Shown here one piece after another: positions 24,019 to 31,800 of a stretch of 53,211 bases of DNA; position 1 is the stretch's first letter; each line of letters starts with the position of its first letter. Source of the DNA: Polaromonas sp. Lineage in GTDB: Bacteria; Pseudomonadota; Gammaproteobacteria; Burkholderiales; Burkholderiaceae_C. Location: NCBI RefSeq assembly GCF_029945895.1, contig NZ_JAQSDL010000034.1, positions 1-53,211 on the forward strand, written 5' to 3'. Made by a program: the position numbers and the translations under genes. The notes under the pieces were generated by a model. It had not been told where the DNA came from. It searched no databases and saw nothing but the letters and a program-made list of their open reading frames with translations.

Positions 24019-25245
24019 GTGAATCCTGTGACGCCGTCGGAGCTCGCGCTCTGGTCAGCCATGGCCGGAGCCATCGTGCTGCTGTCCCTTGTGGCGGCGG
24101 CCGACCTGGTCGCGAGCCGCTCTGTCTCGGCGGCGCGTGGACTCGCTTTCATCCTGCTGACAGGCGGTTCGTCGATCTTTCTGTCCGGCCTGCCCGAAAT
24201 GCTGCTGCCGGCATTGCGCGGACAGATATTGCTGCCGCTCAAGGCATCGTTCGGGTCCCTGAGCGGCGCTCTGGCGCTGACCTATCTTGGGGTCTGGGTT
24301 GGTGCCGCGCGCGATGATCGCCTCATACGCTGGACTGTGGCTGGCGGGAGTTTTGCGCTGGTGGGGGCGGCCGTGGTGCTGGCCATCATGGCCCTGCTGG
24401 AAGATGTCTGGACGCCGGCGCAGGTGATTGCTGCTGCGGCGGTGGTGAACGCCCTGTCGGTGCTTTGCGCGGCCATGGTGGCGGCCCGCGGTGTCATTCT
24501 GGGCGACGCGCTGGCACGCTGGATGGTGGTGGCCTGTCTTTGCCTGGCCGGCATGGTGGGTGGCCTGTATTCGAAGGCTCTTGAGGCGACCGGCCTGGGC
24601 ATGGCGGTGTTGACCGTGGCCTGCACCATCGGCTACTTTCTGATCGTGATTGCGCTGACACTGCAGCGCAATCGGGAACAGCGCAAGCTCAAACGTGTGG
24701 CGCGGAGCCTGGCAGACCCCGCCTCGGGTGTTGACATGACACTGGGTTCCCGACTGCTACCCCATGTGGAAGATGCGTTGTGGCGCAGCGCGCGTGTTGG
24801 CCGGGACTGCGTGGTGGCGGCCATCAGCATCGCCAATCTCTACCAGCTGGGCGGGGTGGCAGGCCATGGTGTCGACCAGCAGATTCTGGTGGTGCTGCTC
24901 GCGCGCATCCGGCGCATCGTCGGGTTTCGCAACGTGGTGGGGCTGTACCATCCCCGCTGTTTTGTACTCGTGGTTTCCGCGGTGCAGGACCCGCGGCGCA
25001 GCCAGCTGCTGGCGGCACGTTTGTGCCGCGAGCTGCGCGAGCCCGTGTCGGTGAGTGCCGGGCATAACCTGCACGTCTTCAAGCCCTCCATCGGGGTGGG
25101 CCTGATCCGCATCGCCGGAAGCTGCACCGACGCCCTGGGTGTGATCAACCGGGCCGAGCAGCTGGCCCTGGAAGCCACACAACTTTCCGCCGGCGTGATC
25201 GGCGAGGACTTTATCGCCGCTTCCTACGGCGCCGCCACGGGATAG
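24019..25245 (+). CDS. Membrane protein with degenerate GGDEF domain
   Basis: A 408-residue protein. About seven hydrophobic segments fill residues 8-215. The cytoplasmic part (~residues 230-405) has the layout of a GGDEF domain: LADPASGVDMTLGSRLL replaces the D-x-LTGLPNR start, and VGLYHPRCFVLVV stands where GGDEF(x)VLL should be, with Gly308-Leu-Tyr-His-Pro312 at the signature. Metal- and GTP-binding residues are therefore missing and diguanylate cyclase activity is not expected. It may act as a c-di-GMP-related sensor or a structural dimer; that is inference. GTG/ATG choice: the GTG at 24019 follows AAGAAGGGGTAAAACCTC. Its end overlaps lldD tail-to-tail by 22 nt. Confidence 0.8.
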   Translation: MNPVTPSELALWSAMAGAIVLLSLVAAADLVASRSVSAARGLAFILLTGGSSIFLSGLPEMLLPALRGQILLPLKASFGSLSGALALTYLGVWVGAARDDRLIRWTVAGGSFALVGAAVVLAIMALLEDVWTPAQVIAAAAVVNALSVLCAAMVAARGVILGDALARWMVVACLCLAGMVGGLYSKALEATGLGMAVLTVACTIGYFLIVIALTLQRNREQRKLKRVARSLADPASGVDMTLGSRLLPHVEDALWRSARVGRDCVVAAISIANLYQLGGVAGHGVDQQILVVLLARIRRIVGFRNVVGLYHPRCFVLVVSAVQDPRRSQLLAARLCRELREPVSVSAGHNLHVFKPSIGVGLIRIAGSCTDALGVINRAEQLALEATQLSAGVIGEDFIAASYGAATG

Positions 25246-26387
25246 GTTCCGGGAAGCAGGATGCCCTTGTCTACCGTCTCGATGTTGGTGTGGCCGCAAA
25301 ACGCCATCGTCAAATCAAGCTCGCGGTGGATGATCTGCAGCGCCTTGGTCACGCCTTCTTCTCCCATGGCGCCCAGGCCGTACAGGAAGGAGCGGCCGAT
25401 GTAGGTGCCCTTGGCCCCCAGTGCCCGCGCCTTGAGCACGTCCTGGCCGCTGCGGATGCCGCCGTCCATGTGGACCTCGATCCGGTTGCCGACGGTGTCC
25501 ACGATCTGCGGCAGGGCGCGTATCGACGACTCGGCGCCGTCGAGCTGGCGCCCGCCATGGTTGGACACGATGAGTGCGTCAGCGCCGGAGTTGACCGCGA
25601 GTTTCGCGTCCTCCACGTCCTGGATGCCCTTGAGGATCAGCTTGCCGCCCCAGCGCTTCTTGATCCATTCCACGTCGCCCCAGTTCAGGCCCGGGTCGAA
25701 CTGCTTGGCGGTCCACTCGGAAAGCGAACCCATGTTCTCGACACCCTTGACATGGCCCACGATGTTGCCGAAGCCGTGGCGTTTGGTGCCCAGCATGCCC
25801 AGGCCCCAGCGCGGCTTGGTCATCAGGTTCAGGATGGTGGCCAGTGTCGGTTTGGGCGGCGCGCTCAGGCCGTTCTTGAGGTCCTTGTGACGCTGGCCGA
25901 GGATCTGCAGGTCCAGCGTGAGCACCAGCGCCGAACAGTTGGCGGCCTTGGCGCGGTCTATCAGGCGCTCGATGAAGTCGCGGTCCTTCATGACGTAGAG
26001 CTGGAACCAGAAGGGGTGGCGATCAGTTCCTGCCGCCACGTCCTCGATCGAGCAGATGCTCATGGTTGAGAGCGTGAACGGAATGCCGAACTTTTTCGCC
26101 GCACGTGCGCCCAGGATCTCGCCGTCGGCATGCTGCATGCCGGTCAGGCCGGTAGGCGCAATCGCCACCGGCATGGCCACGGGCTGGCCGATCATCTGCG
26201 TGGCCGTGCTGCGGTTTTCCATGTTGACCGCGACGCGCTGGCGCAGCTTGATGGACTGGAAGTCGCTTTCATTGGCGCGGTAGGTGCTTTCTGTCCACGA
26301 GCCGGAGTCGGCGTAGTCGTAGAACATGCGGGGCACGCGTTTTTTCGCCAGAACGCGCAGGTCTTCAATGGTGGTGATCACGGGCAT
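25224..26387 (-). CDS. lldD: FMN-dependent L-lactate dehydrogenase / alpha-hydroxyacid oxidase
   Basis: A 387-residue TIM-barrel flavoenzyme. The catalytic-His signature VSNHGGRQLDG and the FMN-phosphate region HMDGGIRSGQDVLKARALGAKGTYIGR (by motif) are intact. The N-terminal DLRVLAKKRVPRMFYDYADSGSW is typical of LldD. It oxidises L-lactate (or another 2-hydroxyacid) to the 2-oxoacid, passing electrons to the respiratory chain. AACAGGAGACCGT gives a strong ribosome site for ATG 26387. It stands alone without lldP or lldR. The alternative substrates glycolate or mandelate cannot be excluded. Confidence 0.9.
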   Translation of the reverse strand: MPVITTIEDLRVLAKKRVPRMFYDYADSGSWTESTYRANESDFQSIKLRQRVAVNMENRSTATQMIGQPVAMPVAIAPTGLTGMQHADGEILGARAAKKFGIPFTLSTMSICSIEDVAAGTDRHPFWFQLYVMKDRDFIERLIDRAKAANCSALVLTLDLQILGQRHKDLKNGLSAPPKPTLATILNLMTKPRWGLGMLGTKRHGFGNIVGHVKGVENMGSLSEWTAKQFDPGLNWGDVEWIKKRWGGKLILKGIQDVEDAKLAVNSGADALIVSNHGGRQLDGAESSIRALPQIVDTVGNRIEVHMDGGIRSGQDVLKARALGAKGTYIGRSFLYGLGAMGEEGVTKALQIIHRELDLTMAFCGHTNIETVDKGILLPGTYPVAAP

Positions 26388-26463
26388 ACGGTCTCCTGTT
26401 ATGTCCTGCATGGTAGCGGGCTGCCCGTTTTCCGGCGTGAATTACGCTTGCGCCCCGATGAAA

Positions 26464-28809
26464 TTATTTTGATGCGCCGCGGCCAGGCTGGGCGTCGCGC
26501 ACGCCAGCGCCGCGTACCTCCAGCCGGATCTCATCGAGCACCTTGCCGCCGGCATCGGCCAGCTGCACCACATGCCGTCCCGGCCAGGGCAGCCACTGCA
26601 CCTGTGCGCCGCGGGCGAACGGCTTGCCGTCCATCAGCCAGCGCAGCTCGCCGCCCTGGGCGCTGAAGCTCACGCGCTGACGGTTGGGCGGAATGTCGGG
26701 GTCCAGCGCGATGATGGTGCCGTTGGTGGGCGCGGTGATGCGAGCGGCGACAGACGCCGTGTCGTCCCCCTTTTTAAAGCTTTTTTGACCTCCAGCCCTT
26801 GTCTGGTATGCGCTGGCAGCTCCTGAATCAATAGCAAAAAGAGCCTGCTCCGTGCCGCGCAGAAACCATTCTCCGCGCGCCGCCTCCACAGGCGCGCCCG
26901 CTGCGCCGGCAAAGGTCACCTGGCGTTGCACCAGGCCGGCCGGCGGCGCCGGGGCGCGGCTGGGCTCGGTGCGGTGCAGGTAATTCAACAGTGCGGCCCA
27001 GACCGGTGCCGCGCCGCTGGTGCCGCTGACGTCCCACATGGGGGCCCCGCTGGCATTGCCCACCCAGACGCCGACGGTGTAGCGCTGCGAGTAGCCGATG
27101 GCCCAGTTGTCGCGCATGTCCTTGCTGGTGCCGGTTTTCACCGCCGTCCAGAAACGTGTGGCCAGCACGCTGTCGGTGCCGAAGGTGCGCGCGCGCGCCA
27201 TCGGGTCACTCAGGATGTCGCTGACGATGAAGGCGGCGCCGGGGTCCAGGGCCTGGACAGAACCCGTTCGGGCGGGGCCTGTCGAAGCCTTTTTCTTCCT
27301 GGCAGACCCTTCGGCAAGCTCAGGGCGAGCGGAAAAAGAAGGAGTGCTGTAACGCCCGTCATTGGCCAGCGCGCGGTAGGCGTTGGCCAGCGCCAGCAGC
27401 GAGACCTCGCTGCTGCCCAGCGCCAGGCTGTAGCCGTAGTAGTCGCCGGTTTCCCTCAATGGCAAACCCACGGCCCTGAGCTGCTTGTGAAAGGCATCGG
27501 GCGAGACCATCACGAGTGTGCGCACTGCCGGCACGTTGAGGGAGGCGCCCAGCGCGGTGCGTGCCGATACCAGGCCCTTGAACTGGCGGTCGTAATTCTG
27601 GGGAATGTAGAGGCCACCGGCCGTGGGGATTTGCGAGGACGAATCTTCCAGCAGCGATGCCGCGGTGATGCGTTTTTCGGCCAGCGCCTGCGCATACAGA
27701 AAGGGCTTGAGCGTGGAGCCGGGCTGGCGCAGCGCCAGCACCCCGTCCACTTCGGCCGCGCCGCTGAGTTCGCCGGATGAACCGACCCAGGCCAGCACCT
27801 CGCCGGTCGCGTTGTCCAGCACGACGATGGCACCGTCTTCCACATGACGGCCGCGCAGCTCGCGCAGGTGCTGGGTCAAGGTAGACACGGCAAAGCGTTG
27901 CAGGGGCGCGCGCAGGGTGGACGGTATCTCCGTTCGGGCCGAGCCGCCCGAAACCCTGGATGCTGCGAACCCCTCGACAGGCTCAGGGCGAACGGTGGTG
28001 GAGAGCAGTCTCCGCGCCAGATGCGGCGCTACTCCCTCGGTGGCGTCGAATGACTTGCGTTGCAGGGCCGCCGCCGCGAACAGGTCCAGACCCTCGCAAT
28101 CGGCTTTCGCCGGGGCCTGCATGGTTTTGAGCACACCGCAGGCGCGCTGCGTGACCTGCACCGCTTTCGCATTCGGTGCCCGCACCAGCGCCGCTGCCAG
28201 CGCCGCCTCGCGTTCGTCCAGCCCGTGCGCCGCCTTGCCGAACAGCGTGCGGCTCAGCGCATCAATGCCGACGAGTTCGCCACGGAAAGGCACGAGGTTG
28301 AGGTAAGCCTCCAGGATCTGGTCCTTGCGCCAGCTGCGCTCCAGCAACTGGGCCGACACCGTCTGGCCGATTTTCTGCGTGATGCTGCGCCCGCCTGCGG
28401 CTGCACGCCAGTCCTCGTCGAGCAGGCCGGCCAGCTGCATGCTGAGCGTGGAGGCACCACGCGTTTTGGTGGCCCACAGATTGCCCCAGGCGGCGGCAGA
28501 GACGGCGCGCCAGTCCACCCCGCTGTGTTCGTAAAAACGCTTGTCCTCGCTGAGCACCAGCGCCGTGCGCAGGGCGGGTGAAATGTCCGGCAGCGCCACC
28601 CACTGGCCGCGCCGCACCGTGTTGTCGGTGCGCAAGCGCTGGATCACCTCACCGCTGCGGTCCAGGATCAGCGTGTCGGACGGACGGAATTCGCGTTTTA
28701 CTTCATCAAAAGTGGCTGTAGCCCAGGCAGGACGGGCGCAAGCAGCTATCAAAAAAAGAGCGAGCGAAACACGGCGTGCAATAGGCAAGGGAACCCGCCA
28801 ACGATGCAT
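26464..28809 (-). CDS. pbpC: Penicillin-binding protein 1C, with four repeat-derived in-frame segments
   Basis: A 781-residue bifunctional murein synthase. The glycosyltransferase domain is at residues ~50-215 (ALVLSEDKRFYEHSGVDW; RGASTLSMQLA; GRSITQKIGQ). The transpeptidase domain spans ~300-610, with nucleophile motif RQPGSTLKPF and the KTGTS motif. The C-terminal PBP1C domain runs ~690-781. Four stretches coincide with dispersed repeats: residues ~17-35 (signal peptide FLIAACARPAWA), ~272-294 (RPEPVEG), ~493-516 (RPELAEG) and ~657-679. I start at ATG 28809; the frame is open further upstream only through repeat C and macroglobulin sequence. It follows the macroglobulin gene, as pbpC and yfhM are paired in E. 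coli. Confidence 0.93.
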   Translation of the reverse strand: MHRWRVPLPIARRVSLALFLIAACARPAWATATFDEVKREFRPSDTLILDRSGEVIQRLRTDNTVRRGQWVALPDISPALRTALVLSEDKRFYEHSGVDWRAVSAAAWGNLWATKTRGASTLSMQLAGLLDEDWRAAAGGRSITQKIGQTVSAQLLERSWRKDQILEAYLNLVPFRGELVGIDALSRTLFGKAAHGLDEREAALAAALVRAPNAKAVQVTQRACGVLKTMQAPAKADCEGLDLFAAAALQRKSFDATEGVAPHLARRLLSTTVRPEPVEGFAASRVSGGSARTEIPSTLRAPLQRFAVSTLTQHLRELRGRHVEDGAIVVLDNATGEVLAWVGSSGELSGAAEVDGVLALRQPGSTLKPFLYAQALAEKRITAASLLEDSSSQIPTAGGLYIPQNYDRQFKGLVSARTALGASLNVPAVRTLVMVSPDAFHKQLRAVGLPLRETGDYYGYSLALGSSEVSLLALANAYRALANDGRYSTPSFSARPELAEGSARKKKASTGPARTGSVQALDPGAAFIVSDILSDPMARARTFGTDSVLATRFWTAVKTGTSKDMRDNWAIGYSQRYTVGVWVGNASGAPMWDVSGTSGAAPVWAALLNYLHRTEPSRAPAPPAGLVQRQVTFAGAAGAPVEAARGEWFLRGTEQALFAIDSGAASAYQTRAGGQKSFKKGDDTASVAARITAPTNGTIIALDPDIPPNRQRVSFSAQGGELRWLMDGKPFARGAQVQWLPWPGRHVVQLADAGGKVLDEIRLEVRGAGVRDAQPGRGASK
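26774..26840 (+). repeat. AGCAGCTAT-type repeat, copy d, inside pbpC
   Basis: Contains CTCCAGCCCTTG, CGCTGGCAGCTCC and TGAATCAATAGCAAAAA. Read on the reverse strand in frame it encodes a segment of PBP1C containing LFAIDSGAASAYQTRAGGQ, between the transpeptidase domain and the C-terminal domain. Confidence 0.78.
27264..27332. repeat. CAGGCTCAGGGCGA-type palindromic repeat inside pbpC, copy 1
   Basis: CCGTTCGGGCGGGGCCTGTCGAAG and CTTCGGCAAGCTCAGGGCGAGCGG (each cited as an arm) are imperfect inverted repeats around a 20-nt loop. In frame it yields RPELAEGSARKKK...GPARTG, residues ~493-516, inserted after the YSTPSF segment of the transpeptidase domain. Confidence 0.75.
27930..27995. repeat. 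CAGGCTCAGGGCGA-type palindromic repeat inside pbpC, copy 2
   Basis: CGTTCGGGCCGAGC on the left pairs with GGCTCAGGGCGAACG on the right. In frame it encodes TVRPEPVEGFAASRVSGGSA, residues ~272-294, in the linker between glycosyltransferase and transpeptidase domains. Confidence 0.78.
28707..28760 (+). repeat. AGCAGCTAT-type repeat, copy e, encoding the PBP1C signal/anchor segment
   Basis: Contains GGCTGTAGCCCAGGC, GGGCGCAAGCAGCTAT and CAAAAAAAGAGC. On the reverse strand it is read as LFLIAACARPAWATATF, which is the hydrophobic core and cleavage region of the N-terminal signal segment. Confidence 0.8.
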
Positions 28810-28820
28810 GCGATTTTCTG

Positions 28821-28891
28821 CCGGGCCGCCCCGAGGGAAATCAGCCCCCTCGGGGGGTAGCGCAGTACGTGAAGCGACAAGCGTGGGGGCC
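28821..28891 (-). repeat. GC-rich ~100-bp repeat, copy C, between macroglobulin gene and pbpC
   Basis: Reverse-strand copy: CCCCCACGCTTGTCGCTTCA, TACCCCCCGAGGGGGCTGA, CCTCGGGGCGGCCCGG. It begins 4 nt after the macroglobulin stop and ends 11 nt before the pbpC ATG, so it replaces the normal intergenic and ribosome-site region. Confidence 0.8.
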
Positions 28892-28895
28892 ATAT

Positions 28896-31800
28896 TTATT
28901 TGACGGCTTCCACCTTGACCCGCGCATTCGGCGTCTCGCCAAACATCTCCGGTGCATACATGGCTTCGACGCGGCTGGGCGGCAGGGCGAAGTCGCCGAC
29001 GTTGTTCAGGCGCACGGTGTATTCCATCTTCACCACGCCTTTGGGCAGGTACTCGTAATAACTGCGGAAGGCCTCGAAGCTGCGTTCCTCGAAAGCCGGC
29101 CAGCTTCCACCCGATGAAGCGGATTTTTTCTCGCCGCTGGTGGCGATCTGCGAGTCGCGGCCCAGGCCGCTGCCGAGAATGGTGGCGCCGCCGGGCACCG
29201 GGTCGCTGATCACCACCCAGGTCATGTCGGCGCTGGCGTTGACTTCCAGCGAAATTCGCACCACGTCGCCGCGGGTGTAGATGCCCGTGACGGCTTGCTC
29301 CACCGGTGTGATGGTTTTCCTGATCTGGTAGCCGGCGTTGAACGGCGCTTTCAGGGGGATTGCCGCCAGCGACTGCAGCGTCAGCCAGGGTTTGCCTGTG
29401 CCTTGCTGAGTCACGGTCAGCGTGTCCTTGCCGCCGGGTGTCGTTGTGCCCCAGGGCAGGAACATGCTGTTGCCCCGCAGATTCCCGGGCGAGGCGGGCG
29501 CCCCGAAGAAGCTGCTCTGGTTGGGCGCGCCCAGTGCGTCGGTGGGCTTGATGCGTTCGACTTTCGCCCATTCCACACTGGCTGTCGCTGCAGCCAAAGC
29601 GGCTTTGGTGACACCGGCCACCGGTGCCGCTTCAAACTTCGCCGAGAACCTGTCCAGCGCCAGCCCGCCCCAGAGGTTGGCGGTGGTGGTGTGCCAGGCG
29701 CCTTTTTGCTGGCGGCCTATGAAGCCATTGGCCAGCTTGCCCATGTCGTCCTTCCAGGCCGGGTCGTCCATCACCGCCAGCATCAGGCGCGCGGTGTTGA
29801 CGTCGCCATTGACCATCAGCCACCACCAGTAGTCGTCTTTCTCGGTGCTGAAGGTGAGCTTGGTGCCCTGGTACGACAGGCGCGATTTCAGCACCTGGGT
29901 CGCTTCCGCCAGCCGCTGCTCGCGTTGCGGCACGTCGCTCACACGTTTGAGGATGTTGAACCAGTCAATCACCGCGTGGGTAGGCCACTGGTTCGGTGCA
30001 ATCGTGATGCTGCCCAGCATGCGGCCCTGCGCCTTGCCGTAACGCGAGAGCGCCTCGATGGCAGCCAGCTTGCGCACGTCCAGGTCCTTGCGGGGGCTCC
30101 AGAACTCGCGCTGGATGCGGCCTTCCACAAACGCAATCAGGCCGCGCTCCATGGGCGCGCGGGCGTCGTCCGGCATCGCGAAGGCCGGATTGAGGGCCGC
30201 GGCTTCGTGCGTGGCGGCCAGCAGGTAGGCCGTCAGCGTATCGCTGCCGCGCGAAGCGTCGCCGTCACGCGGCGGGAAATAACTGGCCAGGCCGTCGCTG
30301 TCGAGGTAGCCGGGCAACTGCGCCAGCACGGTCTGCCAGAGTTTGGCGTCGCGCAGGCCGACGGCCTTGCTGGTCTTTTGCTCCAGGCAGGCGAACGGGT
30401 AGTTGGCCCACCAGTCGCGCACGCCGTCCAGGCCTTCGGCGAGTTTCGGCTGCAGCGACATTTTCAGCCCCCCGCGGCCGGGGAGGGCGTCGGCCGGCGG
30501 GTTCACGTCGAGCGTGAAGGTCCCATCGACCTGCACCAGCGTGGCCTGCTGCACTGTCAGCGGCACGGCGGGGATGATGCGCTGGCGCGCTTTCAGGCCG
30601 TCGCGCGCGCCGCTGACCGTGTCCTTCGCTTCGATCTCCCAAAGGATGGCTTCCGCGCGTGTGAGCGCGAGTTGCGCCGGTGCCGTCACCATCCAGGCCA
30701 CCTCACGCGCCTCGCCCGCAGGAATCTCGACGGTTTGCGGTTTGAGATCGAGCAGGGTGGCGCGCGGACTCACCTCCACCTTCATGTCTGCCTTGGTGGT
30801 GTTGCGCAGGGTGATCTGTGCGCGGAACTGGTCGTCCTCGCGCACCAGCGGCGGCAGGCCGCTGATGATCTGCAGGTCTTGCGTGGCCCGGATGCTGGTC
30901 TGCCCGGTGCCGAACAGGCCGGTGCCACTGTCGGCGACCGCGACGATTTTGAAGGTGGTCAGCGCATCGTTGAGCGGTATGGTGACGACGGCCTGACCAT
31001 TCGCATCGAGCTGCAGTTTCGGGTTCCACAGCAGCAGGGTGTCCAGCAGCTCGCGCGTGTTGCTGCGCCCGCCGCCGCCACCGGCCGGCACGGCCTTGCG
31101 CCCATAGTGCCGGCGGCCGATGATTTCCATTTGCGCGGTCGAGGTTTCCACGCCCCAGGCGCGCCGTTGCAGCATCGCACCCAGCAGGTCCCAGCTGGTG
31201 TTGGGCATCAGCTCCAGCAGCGCCTGGTCCACCGCGGCCAGGGCGACCTCTGCATTGGCGGCCGGCTGGCCGTTGGGCAGCTTCGCCGTGACGGTGACCT
31301 GGGCCTGGCCGCGCACCGGGTAGCTTTCCCTGTCGGCCTGGACTGTCACGGCCAGCTGGTGGGCCTGCGTGCCGACGCGGATTTCCGCCAGCCCGAGGCG
31401 GAAGGCCGGTTTGCTCAGGTCCACCAGCGCGGTCGGCGCCACGTATTCGCGCCCCTCGTACCAGAACGAGGTCCACCATTCACGCGGTGCCTTGTAGCCC
31501 CAGGTGAAAAAGCTGTACCAGGGCACCTCGCGCAGGCGGCCGCGCAGGGCCAGCACGCTGACATACACATTCGGCCCCCAGCCCTCCTTGACCTTGAGCT
31601 GGACGGTCGGATCCTGGCCATTGAGCTGCACCACCTGGGTCTCGATGATGCCTTCACGCTCGATGGCCACCAGCGCGGTGGCAAAACGGAAAGGCATGCG
31701 CACCTGGAATTTGGCGGTCTCGCCGGGCTGGTAACTTTTCTTCTCCGGCAGCACGTCCATGCGGTCGTGGTCTTCGCCGCCGAACCACAACTCGCCCTGC

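Noticed and set aside
27264..27995. pbpC as a pseudogene broken by repeats
   Set aside because: All insertions keep the frame and all catalytic motifs (glycosyltransferase and SxxK/KTG) remain, so the gene is probably functional.
28810..29571. Upstream extension of pbpC to an earlier start
   Set aside because: It runs through repeat copy C and the 3' end of the macroglobulin gene in another frame; the extra sequence resembles no PBP1C N terminus.
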